Part shown: positions 1-8,366 of the stretch, piece after piece
Numbering within the stretch: the stretch's first letter is position 1
Layout of the letters: each line of letters opens with the position of its first letter
Source of the DNA: Coriobacteriia bacterium
GTDB lineage: Bacteria; Actinomycetota; Coriobacteriia; Coriobacteriales; QAMH01
Direction: 5' to 3'
Assembly: GCA_900758075.1 (NCBI GenBank)
Contig: CAAEQF010000163.1
Span: 1-10,210, forward strand
Length of the DNA: 10,210 nucleotides
The notes under the pieces: model-generated
Told to the model about the DNA's origin: nothing
Databases searched by the model: none
What the model saw: the letters and a program-made list of their open reading frames with translations, nothing else
Program-made: the position numbers and the translations under genes

Positions 1-1
1 A

Positions 2-685
2 GATGTCCGCTTGGCGCGAGGTGAGGGAGTTGCTCGTGAGCGTGTCGCAATCGAGTGCCCTGCCGATAATCCCGCCCGCAAAGCTCGCGCCGTTCTCGCC
101 GCTTGCGGCGATGGTGAGGCTGTCGCATGCCGCATCGTTCGCCGAGATGTTGCTCACGTGCTGCAGCGTGCCCGCGACAGCGCCCACAGCTCCCTGCGAG
201 CGCTTATTCGCTTCGAGGTCGAGGGTGCCGCTCACCGTGACCTTGTTGTTCTCGAAAGCGCGGGAGTCTGCCGTGGCATTGTCAGAGCCCTTGTAGCCCA
301 CGATTCCACCAAGGTACGCCTTGCCGCTGTAGCTGTTGTGGAACGTCGAGGCGAAAAGCGTGGCAGTCGTGCCGCGGGCAACGGTGAGCGTGCAGTTGGA
401 AAGCGCTTTGCTGGAGCCGTCGTAGCCGACGAGCGCACCCATGTAGACGACCGAGCTGTCCCAGAGGTCGCTTTTCGCGTTGATGCTGAGTGGCTTGCTT
501 GCGGTCACGGTGCAGGAGTCTGCCTGAGCGTCGTCTGAGATGCTGCCTATGAGACCGCCCATATAGCTCACACCCGTCCAGTCGTCGGTGTCGTGCGTCT
601 GCTCGATGCTGAACGCGGCGCTCGTGGTGAGCGCGCAGTTGCTGGCGCTGCCCTTCCCGCCGAGCTGGCAGACGGCAAGCCCCAT
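2..685 (-). repeat. Protein-level GLUG-like tandem repeats in the large prepilin
   Basis: Degenerate repeat units begin at residues about 561 (MGLAVC), 601 (YMGGLIG), 641 (YMGALVG), 684 (YLGGIVG), 724 (QGAVGAVAG) and 762 (FAGGIIG), a spacing of 38-43 residues. Most units carry a second element about 14-23 residues later of the form C-x-[LV]-T: NCALT (C577), SCTVT (C618), NCTLT (C658), CDSLT (C747), CDTLT (C773). In the unit at 684 the cysteine is replaced (NNKVTVSG). This is the aromatic-GG-[LI]-[IV]-G ... NC pattern of the GLUG motif of bacterial surface proteins. The array is cut by the window edge, so the full copy number is unknown. The repeats are diverged at the DNA level. Confidence 0.75.
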
Positions 686-2365
686 GCGCGGGCGCCCGAC
701 CTCGACGGTCAGGTCGTGCTTGACGTTGAGGTTGAGATAGCTCACCGTCCCGCTCACGTAGCCGAACACTCCGCAGCTCACGTAGTTGTTGTCTGACATG
801 TAGGCCTGCCCCCTCGGGGCGGTGCTGTCGGATGCGAACTGGAACTGCGGGGCAAAGTCGATCTCGAAGCCCTGGGCCTTGCTCTGTGGCGGTTGCAGGT
901 TGGCGTGGTCGGGCGTGGCGGAACCCTTCTGGCTGTAGCCGCCGTAGAACGCGCCGGTAAACTGCGGGCTGCTGCCATAGAAGTTCGGCAGCTTCTGGCT
1001 GCGGCTCTCCTGGCCAATGCCCACCCAGTCGCTCGGCAGCTCTATGTCGTGGGTCTGGTAGTACGTGCCGTCGAGGTAGCTCGCGTCGTAGAAGCTGCCC
1101 ACCCAGGTGTTGTTGTTCTGCGTCTGAAGTTGTCCCCACCAGGCGTTGTTCGGGTCGTACACGTAGTCGAGCGGTTTGCCGATGTGCTGGAGCTGCTCGC
1201 CGGTGCGCACCTGGAAGGTCTTGTTGAACGGGTTTGCGGTGCCGGGGGCGATGGATGCGGCAAAGTTCGGCTCGATGAAGGCCGCGACGTTTTTGTACTG
1301 CGAAGAGGCCTGCGCGTTTTCCCAGGGCTTCCAGACGCCGGCGGATGAGGTGCGCGTGATGGTGTTGGCGCTGTCGTCGTACAGCGTGCTCGGGTCGTAT
1401 TCGTAGAACCAGTACATGCCGTCGCCCGTCACGGTGAGGCCCTCGATGCCAAGGCTCGCGGCAGGGACTTTCTGGACGCTCGCGCTCTCGAGGACGTGCG
1501 AGGGCACGTCGTTGCCCGTGAGCTCGGTTGCCGACAAGATGCCGTAGGCCGTCGACGTGATGGCGTTGTCGTCGGGGAGGTTGTCGTGGACCTGCGCGGA
1601 CACCTCGCCAAACTTCGAGATCGTGTAGCCGTACGAGCCGGTCAGCTCGTTGCCGTTGAACTCGAAGTAGCCGATGACCAGGTCGTCGAGCGTCTGCTCG
1701 TGCACGAACGACTTCATGGGGCCACCGCCGTAGTAGGCGATTTGCTTGCTGGCGAGCACAGCGGAGTCGCTGCGATTCGCACTCGCGAAGCTCTGGTACA
1801 CCTCTGGCGTGAAGCTGGCCGATTCGGAGTAGAACGCGCCGTACACGTAGCCGGTCTGCGGGTTGAGCTCGAGGTAGTAGACGCCTTTCGCATGAAGCGC
1901 CGCGCCTTGGTCCTCGGTCGTGATGTTCGTGCCGAAAAATCCGACGTTCGAGACCTGCGCGTCGATGTTGGGAACGAGCATGTCGAGAGCGGCGGCATCG
2001 CCCGAGTTGTAGTTGGTCAGGCAGACGAGTCCCTCGTCGACCGTCGAGCCGTCGTCGTTTTTCAGCAGCGCGGGCGTGGGGTCGGGGCTCGAGATGGTGC
2101 TGGCCAGGGTCGTCCGCGTCGCCGTGGTGACGGTGCCCGAGCTGCCGTTGCCAAGCGTGCCGTTGGCCACGATCTTGGCCATGTTGTTCTCGGCGACCGA
2201 ATACACGAGCTCGGCGTTGCTCTGGCGCTCGGTGGCCTTGTAGCTGTTGTACCACGGGACGAGCGAGGGCACGGCGAGTGCGGCAATGACCGCCATGACG
2301 GCGAGCACCACGACGACTTCGATGAGGGTGAAGCCCTGCTTGCTGGCTGTGCGTGCGCGAGGCAT
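2..2365 (-). CDS. Very large modular prepilin with GLUG-like adhesin region, 3' end outside window
   Basis: Open frame of 788 codons with no stop, running off the left edge. It begins MPRARTASKQG|FTLIEVVVVLAVM: cleavage after G11 leaves F at +1, and E16 is the +5 Glu, so this is a bona fide prepilin. After the helix (12-~45) comes an extracellular region many times larger than a normal pilin. Residues ~45-385 are a Ser/Thr/Asn/Tyr-rich domain that I do not recognise. Residues 386-477 carry the signature that commonly precedes GLUG beta-helix repeats: TGEQLQHIGK (388-397), DGTYYQTHDIEL (432-443), WVGIG (447-451), FTGAF (469-473). From ~560 to the edge at least five GLUG-like repeats follow. 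An SD GGGAGG at 2375-2380 is 9 nt before the ATG; the ATG overlaps the upstream TGA. By analogy with modular pilins that present adhesin domains, a pilus-tip adhesin is the best inference; target unknown. Confidence 0.88.
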   Translation of the reverse strand, partial: MPRARTASKQGFTLIEVVVVLAVMAVIAALAVPSLVPWYNSYKATERQSNAELVYSVAENNMAKIVANGTLGNGSSGTVTTATRTTLASTISSPDPTPALLKNDDGSTVDEGLVCLTNYNSGDAAALDMLVPNIDAQVSNVGFFGTNITTEDQGAALHAKGVYYLELNPQTGYVYGAFYSESASFTPEVYQSFASANRSDSAVLASKQIAYYGGGPMKSFVHEQTLDDLVIGYFEFNGNELTGSYGYTISKFGEVSAQVHDNLPDDNAITSTAYGILSATELTGNDVPSHVLESASVQKVPAASLGIEGLTVTGDGMYWFYEYDPSTLYDDSANTITRTSSAGVWKPWENAQASSQYKNVAAFIEPNFAASIAPGTANPFNKTFQVRTGEQLQHIGKPLDYVYDPNNAWWGQLQTQNNNTWVGSFYDASYLDGTYYQTHDIELPSDWVGIGQESRSQKLPNFYGSSPQFTGAFYGGYSQKGSATPDHANLQPPQSKAQGFEIDFAPQFQFASDSTAPRGQAYMSDNNYVSCGVFGYVSGTVSYLNLNVKHDLTVEVGRPRMGLAVCQLGGKGSASNCALTTSAAFSIEQTHDTDDWTGVSYMGGLIGSISDDAQADSCTVTASKPLSINAKSDLWDSSVVYMGALVGYDGSSKALSNCTLTVARGTTATLFASTFHNSYSGKAYLGGIVGYKGSDNATADSRAFENNKVTVSGTLDLEANKRSQGAVGAVAGTLQHVSNISANDAACDSLTIAASGENGASFAGGIIGRALDCDTLTSNSLTSRQADI

Positions 2366-2904
2366 CAGGCACCGCCTCCCAGAGTCTCGACGTTGGACGT
2401 CTGGGTGGAGAGCACGTCGCCTTGCGCGCTCGTCACGGTGGTCGTGACCTGCGTCGTCGCTTTACCCGCGGCCGCATCCCCAGCCGCAAACATGACGCTC
2501 ACGCGATCGCCGTCGACGTAGACGCCACTTGGCAGGAAGGCGCCGGAGTCTCCGCTCGCATCGGCTATCTGGAGCGTGCCGTCTGCCGCGGGCGAGATGG
2601 TGTAGCTGCCCTTTGCGCGCGAGGGGCTGACGAAGTCCTGCGTGAAGGTGACCGAGCCGCCGTCGGCGCCGATGGCAGGAACCGTGCTCGACGTGCGCAG
2701 CACGTCGGAGATGCTCGTGTTGACGGTTGAGGCAAGCGTGTCGGCGTTGGCGATGGCGCGCTGGCTGGCCATGATGCGCGTGCCAAACGAAAGCGATGTC
2801 GCGATGCAAGCGAGCACGATGGCGAGCACGACCATGACGACGACCGATTCCACGAGCGTGAAGCCGCCGTTGGAACGCGCGATGTCTTTGGGGCTCATGC
2901 GCAT
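2365..2904 (-). CDS. Type IV minor prepilin
   Basis: 179 aa with a canonical class III signal: leader ending N12-G13-G14, then FTLVESVVVMVVLAIVLACIA. Cleavage after G14 gives F at +1 and Glu19 at +5. The hydrophobic helix (15-~38) leads into an amphipathic helix (RIMASQRAIANADTLASTVNTSISDVLR) and a beta-rich C-terminal domain with repeated Val/Ser/Thr strands (e.g. GVYVDGDRVSVMFAAGD, ATTQVTTTVTS). The long helix followed by 'ISDVLRTSS' recalls GspJ/PilW-like minor pilins, but I cannot fix the subtype. Two ATGs exist (2902-2904 and 2896-2898). AAGGTGG at 2914-2920 sits 9 nt before the first, which I chose. It starts 1 nt after the preceding stop and its TGA overlaps the ATG of the next gene by one base. 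Probably a minor subunit co-assembled with its neighbours; with one short gene of this kind in the window, a major-pilin role is not excluded. Confidence 0.88.
   Translation of the reverse strand: MRMSPKDIARSNGGFTLVESVVVMVVLAIVLACIATSLSFGTRIMASQRAIANADTLASTVNTSISDVLRTSSTVPAIGADGGSVTFTQDFVSPSRAKGSYTISPAADGTLQIADASGDSGAFLPSGVYVDGDRVSVMFAAGDAAAGKATTQVTTTVTSAQGDVLSTQTSNVETLGGGA
2375..2380 (-). promoter_or_regulatory. Ribosome binding site of the large prepilin gene
   Basis: GGGAGG lies inside the last codons of the upstream minor-prepilin gene, 9 nt before the ATG at 2363-2365. It supports this start, which places the type III prepilin signal right at the N-terminus; the overlap TGATG joins the two genes. 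Confidence 0.75.
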
Positions 2905-2905
2905 G

Positions 2906-3385
2906 TTAGCTCGCCACCTTCGTGATGGGGCCGACGCTTGCCTTGCCGCCCGCCAACGTGAGGGTGAACTGGAGCGCTGTCTTGTCCGGCGCGTCCGTCT
3001 CGTACAACGCGACGTTGTAGGCGCCCTGGCCGTTCTTCTTGACGTCGACGCTGATGTTCGCGAACTGCGCGTCTTGCGAGCTCGACACGCTCAGGGCGAT
3101 GGTTGCAGGAGTCTGGCCACCGGATTCGCCTGCTGCGACGATCTTCTGGATCCAGTCGGTGCCCGCGGGCGCCCCGTCGGCCTTGTCGTGCAGCAGCCGA
3201 GTGGCGCTCGAGACGTTTTGATAGGTGCGCTCGGCGGCCATGTCGTCGAGCGAGCGGTGGTAGTTGGCATAGCCAAACGACACGATGATGCCGCCCAAGA
3301 TGAGCAGCACGACGACGAGCAGCACGGCAAAGACGATGCTCACGCCCTGCTCGCTTCTGAGTATGTCCCGTGTCCGCCTGACCAT
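2906..3385 (-). CDS. GspK/PilX-like minor pseudopilin lacking Glu at +5
   Basis: 159 aa. A basic leader (MVRRTRDILRSEQG, 1-14) is followed by a long hydrophobic helix (~15-38, VSIVFAVLLVVVLLILGG) that continues into a hydrophilic helix and a small beta-rich domain (~98-155). A prepilin-peptidase cut after G14 would give a mature protein starting VSIVF. Position +5 is Phe where nearly all pilins have Glu. In T2SS the pseudopilin without Glu5 is GspK, which caps the tip; PilX-like minor pilins of T4P have a related N-terminus. Position between pilT and two other prepilin genes supports a role in the pilus initiation/tip complex. The ATG is 3 nt after the pilT TAG and in the same frame; no good SD is seen (nearest GGAG at 3401-3404 is 15 nt away), so coupling to pilT is likely. 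At 159 aa it is shorter than GspK. The pseudopilin call is firm; the GspK/PilX subtype is inference. Confidence 0.75.
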   Translation of the reverse strand: MVRRTRDILRSEQGVSIVFAVLLVVVLLILGGIIVSFGYANYHRSLDDMAAERTYQNVSSATRLLHDKADGAPAGTDWIQKIVAAGESGGQTPATIALSVSSSQDAQFANISVDVKKNGQGAYNVALYETDAPDKTALQFTLTLAGGKASVGPITKVAS

Positions 3386-3388
3386 GCG

Positions 3389-4438
3389 CTAGCCCAGCAG
3401 CTCCGTGAGCTCTCTGCGGTCGTTGCTGTACTCGAGCGCGCTTTGCGCGGTGATAGCGCCGGCGCGGACCTTTGCCATGAGGTCGGCGTTGAGGGTGTGC
3501 ATGCCGAGCGCGCGGTTGGACTGCATGATGGTGTCGAGCTGGTAGATCTTGTTCTCTCGCACCATGTTGAGCACGGCGTCGGTGCCCACGAGCACCTCCG
3601 TCGCGGCACAGCGTCCCAGCCCGTCGGCTGTGGGGATCAGGCACTGCGTGATGACGCCGGCGAGCACGCCGGACAGCTGGCTGCGCACCTGGTTTTGCGC
3701 GCCGGCGGGGCAGGCGTCGATGATACGGTCGATGGTGAGCGCCGCGCTCGTCGTGTGCAGCGTCGACATGACCAGGTGCCCGGTCTCGGCGGCGGTGAGC
3801 GCGGCGGAGATGGTCTCGTAGTCGCGCATCTCGCCGACGAGGATGATGTCGGGGTCTTCGCGCAGGGCCGAGCGCAGGCTCGCCGCGAAGCTCTTGGTGT
3901 CGTGCCCGACCTCGCGCTGGTGGATGAGCGAGCTTTTGCGCGTGTACACGTACTCGATGGGGTCTTCGATCGTGATGATGTGCTCGGCGCGCGTGCGGTT
4001 GATGTAGTCGATCATCGCGGCGAGGGTGGTGGACTTGCCCGACCCGGTGGGGCCGGTTACCAGGATGAGGCCGCGCTTGCGGTCGGCGAGCTCGTTGAGC
4101 GTGGACGGCAGGCCGAGCTGCTCGATGGTGGGAATATGGTCGTCGAGCAGGCGGATGGTGGCGGCGATGTGACCGCGCTGGCGGAACACGTTGGCGCGCT
4201 GGCGCAGACCGTCGCTCGACACGAGCGCGAAGTCGAGGTCGTCGCCGTCGGCGAAGGCGGCGAGCTGACGCTTGTCGAGCACCTCTTCGATCATGGCCTC
4301 GACCTCTTTGGCCTTGAAGTCGTACGGCGCCTCGACGAGCGCGCCGTTTTGGCGGAAGAACACCGGCTCGCCGGCGGAGATGTGCACGTCGGAACTGCCC
4401 ATGTCCCGCGCTTTGAGTATGATGCCGTCCAAGTTCAT
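3389..4438 (-). CDS. pilT: PilT-type pilus retraction ATPase
   Basis: 349-aa motor that depolymerises pili and drives retraction (twitching, DNA uptake, tight adhesion). Motifs: SDVHISAG.PVFFRQNG (16-32, typical PilT N-terminus), Walker A GPTGSGKS 129-136, Asp box IEDPIEYV 157-164, Walker B DIILVGE 197-203, His box STLHT 225-229, and AVLNMVRE at 288-295 standing for the PilT-specific AIRNLIRE retraction motif, with A, N, R and E kept. There is no tetracysteine site, as expected for PilT. I place the start at ATG 4436-4438, because AGGAGGT at 4446-4452 is then 7 nt upstream; an in-frame GTG at 4445-4447 overlaps that site and cannot be used well. A dedicated PilT next to PilB indicates a retractable T4aP-like machine, not a competence pseudopilus or T2SS. 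Confidence 0.96.
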   Translation of the reverse strand: MNLDGIILKARDMGSSDVHISAGEPVFFRQNGALVEAPYDFKAKEVEAMIEEVLDKRQLAAFADGDDLDFALVSSDGLRQRANVFRQRGHIAATIRLLDDHIPTIEQLGLPSTLNELADRKRGLILVTGPTGSGKSTTLAAMIDYINRTRAEHIITIEDPIEYVYTRKSSLIHQREVGHDTKSFAASLRSALREDPDIILVGEMRDYETISAALTAAETGHLVMSTLHTTSAALTIDRIIDACPAGAQNQVRSQLSGVLAGVITQCLIPTADGLGRCAATEVLVGTDAVLNMVRENKIYQLDTIMQSNRALGMHTLNADLMAKVRAGAITAQSALEYSNDRRELTELLG

Positions 4439-4445
4439 GTGCTGC

Positions 4446-4450
4446 ACCTC

Positions 4451-4452
<2 letters not shown>
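4446..4452 (-). promoter_or_regulatory. pilT ribosome binding site overlapping the pilB stop codon
   Basis: Perfect AGGAGGT on the minus strand. Its first two bases are the last two bases of the pilB TAG (4451-4453). Spacing to ATG 4436-4438 is 7 nt, which fixes the pilT start and excludes the overlapping GTG at 4445-4447. It suggests strong, coupled translation of pilT after pilB. Confidence 0.85.
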
Positions 4453-6148
<1,696 letters not shown>

Positions 6149-6152
6149 CGTG

Positions 6153-6836
6153 CTAGTTTCCCTTGTACGAGTAGACGGCCAGGTTTGCCGTCATGCGCCA
6201 AGCGGCGCCGCCCTGTCCGTTCGTGTCTGCCTGTTCCCATTTGAAGCCCTGCACGCGCATGCCGGGGTAGGCCTGGGCACAATCGTTGGCAAAGCTCTTG
6301 AGCTGCCCTTCGGTGCCGCTCACGACGATCTGCACGTTGGTCTGGTAGATGCCGGTGAGGTCGCCTTTCTCTGCGGCCTGCGCGCCCTTCGAGAGCGCGA
6401 CGTCGGGGGCCGAGGCGGTCGAGGTGCCCGTCGCGGAGGTGCCCGTGGGCGCATATGTGGTGGACGGCGCGTACGTGGTCTCGTCTTGCGGCAGCGCGAA
6501 GGTCAAGTCGACGACGCGCAGGCCGTGCGACTTCGCGATCGTGGTCATCAAGTTGGTGACGCTCGCTGCATCGTGCGTGGTGCTAAAGCCCTCGAGCGCC
6601 CCCGTGGCAAGCTCCGCGCGGATCTGCGCCGTGCTGTCGACGAGGTCTTGCGTCATGCTCGCGTCGCTTGCCTGCTGTGCGCGTGCCTGCTGGACGGCGA
6701 GGTCGTCGGCGAGCTGCTGGTGCGTCTCCCACAGCGGGCGGATGCCCACCCAGAACAAGATGAAGGCGACCAGAACCGAGATGACGTACTTGATGAGCTT
6801 GAGGTCGCGGTCGGTTAGCTTGGTCTCGACTTTCAT
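6153..6836 (-). CDS. pilO: PilO-like pilus alignment protein
   Basis: 227-aa bitopic protein expected to pair with the PilN-like part of the upstream gene product in the inner-membrane alignment complex. Short cytoplasmic N-terminus (1-14), one membrane helix (~15-33, LIKYVISVLVAFILFWVGI), a predicted coiled coil (~34-78), then a small extracytoplasmic alpha/beta domain typical of PilO/GspM: helix plus strand at 92-114 (LMTTIAKSHGLRVVDLTFAL) and a second half at 160-225 (VQIVVSGTEGQLKSFAND...YSYKG). A Thr/Ser/Ala/Pro-rich linker (~118-146) with two copies of TTYAP separates the halves. Its ATG directly abuts the TAG of the PilM-PilN gene, in the same frame. A strong SD (AGGGGAGGG, 6844-6852) lies inside the end of that gene, 7 nt before the ATG, so translation is probably coupled. 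Sequence identity in this family is low, so the call leans on topology and position. Confidence 0.85.
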   Translation of the reverse strand: MKVETKLTDRDLKLIKYVISVLVAFILFWVGIRPLWETHQQLADDLAVQQARAQQASDASMTQDLVDSTAQIRAELATGALEGFSTTHDAASVTNLMTTIAKSHGLRVVDLTFALPQDETTYAPSTTYAPTGTSATGTSTASAPDVALSKGAQAAEKGDLTGIYQTNVQIVVSGTEGQLKSFANDCAQAYPGMRVQGFKWEQADTNGQGGAAWRMTANLAVYSYKGN

Positions 6837-8348
6837 CTAGCGTCCCTCCCCTTTCTCGAGCGAGAGCGTGACGTACAGCGTCCAGTCGCCTTGTGTCTTT
6901 CCGGGGGTCGAGGTGGTGGTCTCCTGGTAGGCGTAGCCGCTGTTCGCCACGGTGAAGCCTCCCGTCTCGCTCGCCTTCGCGCCGAGGCGCTCGACGAACG
7001 TGGAGATGTTGTCGTTGTTGCCGGCCGTCGCCTGAATCACGTACTGTCCGGTGGTCTCGCTGTAGCCGTACGGCGTCCAGGTGACAAGGCCGCTCGCGCA
7101 CTCGTCGATAGCCGCCTCGAGCTGCGAGCCGGGTACGGGATAGCCCTGCTGCACGTCCGCGAGGCGCGCGGCGGAATCCTGCGTGGCGGCTGCCAGGTCG
7201 TTGTCGGACTTGGCGGTGTTGTAGGCGGAAATCTGCTTGAGAGCGTCGGGCGTCATGAGCGAGTTGCGGATGGAATCTGCCTGGCCGCCGGTCGCGACAT
7301 TCCACGCGAGCAGCCCCGCCATGACGGCGATGCAGGCGAGTGCGCAGGCGACGGGAACCTTGAGCGCGCCGATGAGGTCGCCTTTGTCGCTCGTGGTCAT
7401 GCCGGTGCCGGTGATCGTCTTGTACGAGTCGATGAGCGCGGTGCCGTTGTCGAAGGCCCCGAGTCCCAAGATGGCGGGCAGGATGTCGACGACATCGTCG
7501 CTGGTGAGGGGCTGGGCTGCGGCGAAGACCTCGTCTTCGCGGACCTCGGCTATCCTGAGCGTCTGGTCGTAGGAACGGATGGCTGCCTCGACGACGTCTG
7601 AGGCGGGCCCGGTCAAGCCGAGCAGGCAGATCAGGTCGAAGCGTTCGGAGATGTGGTCTGCCTGGATGAACTGCTCGATGCCGGTGACGCTGCGCAAAAG
7701 CTCGCCGCCAAAGTCGGGCGTGCCGTAATCGGTGAACAGGTGCTGCTTGGACGAGTAGCGGTACAGGCCGGCCTTGAAGAGGACGGCGACCGAATGGTCA
7801 TGGTCGGAAGTCAGGAACAAGACGGTGTCGTCGGTGCGGTCGCCGTGCATCCTCTCGGTGAAGGAGATGACGGAGGTGTAGGGGGTCGCGATTGCGGAGA
7901 TTTCGACGCCGATTTGCTTGAACGTGCCGACGATGCGCTCTATCAGCGATTTGTCCGCCGTCGTGATGAGCATGCGCGCGGTGTTGGTGGCCGCATCGGT
8001 CGAGATGGTGCGGCACTCGTAGCATGGGTCGGAAAAGCGTGATTGCGTCTGGACCTCGCGCTGCATATAGGCACGCAGGTCGCGTTCCTTCTTGAACACG
8101 GGGGCCTCGGTGGTACGCACGGCGATGCGCTTGGTTTCCACCACGACCTTGACGCGCTTTGTCTCGAGCTGGTGCGCTTTCCAGAACGGCTCGACGAGCG
8201 ACCTGAAGGCCTCCGGGTCGATGATGACGCCGTCGCGGACGATGCCACGAAGGCCATCGAGGCGGTAGCAGCCGTCGATCGCCGCGGGGATTCCGGGCTT
8301 GCCGACCACGACGCTCAGCGATGTGTCCTGTAGATATGCGACGAGCAT
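6837..8348 (-). CDS. PilM-PilN fusion protein (GspL-like pilus alignment protein)
   Basis: 503 aa. Residues 1-~310 form a PilM-like actin-fold cytoplasmic domain: 'VRDGVIIDPEAFRSLVEPFW' followed by a beta-rich stretch and KKERDLRAYMQREVQ matches the PilM pattern 'i.dG.I.d...l...l' and '..el...i..E', and DFGGELLRSVTG (212-223) matches the PilM GG..LT element. Residues 330-350 are a single membrane helix (VPVACALACIAVMAGLLAWN). After it comes a helical stretch (355-400) and a PilN-like extracytoplasmic domain (~405-500) with paired beta patterns YVIQATAGNNDNISTFVERL and DWTLYVTLSLE. PilM and PilN are separate genes in most T4P systems; the fused form resembles GspL of type II secretion. The N-terminal nucleotide-binding loop (YLQDTSLSVVVG) lacks the usual actin-family D.G pattern, so ATP binding is doubtful. 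A GAAGGGA site at 8354-8360 precedes the ATG. The domain call is confident; the exact domain borders are estimates. Confidence 0.85.
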   Translation of the reverse strand: MLVAYLQDTSLSVVVGKPGIPAAIDGCYRLDGLRGIVRDGVIIDPEAFRSLVEPFWKAHQLETKRVKVVVETKRIAVRTTEAPVFKKERDLRAYMQREVQTQSRFSDPCYECRTISTDAATNTARMLITTADKSLIERIVGTFKQIGVEISAIATPYTSVISFTERMHGDRTDDTVLFLTSDHDHSVAVLFKAGLYRYSSKQHLFTDYGTPDFGGELLRSVTGIEQFIQADHISERFDLICLLGLTGPASDVVEAAIRSYDQTLRIAEVREDEVFAAAQPLTSDDVVDILPAILGLGAFDNGTALIDSYKTITGTGMTTSDKGDLIGALKVPVACALACIAVMAGLLAWNVATGGQADSIRNSLMTPDALKQISAYNTAKSDNDLAAATQDSAARLADVQQGYPVPGSQLEAAIDECASGLVTWTPYGYSETTGQYVIQATAGNNDNISTFVERLGAKASETGGFTVANSGYAYQETTTSTPGKTQGDWTLYVTLSLEKGEGR

Positions 8349-8366
8349 AACAATCCCTTCGTGATG

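Noticed and set aside
282..2372. A 696-codon minus-strand open frame with Arg/His-rich translation
   Set aside because: It is offset by one base from the frame that encodes the prepilin signal and the GLUG-like repeats. The translation is low-complexity Arg/His/Gln, typical of an alternative frame in GC-rich coding DNA. The real gene is in the frame starting at 2365.
4439..4447. GTG start three codons upstream for pilT
   Set aside because: The GTG overlaps the AGGAGGT site itself. The ATG at 4436-4438 has ideal spacing and a better match to the PilT N-terminus.
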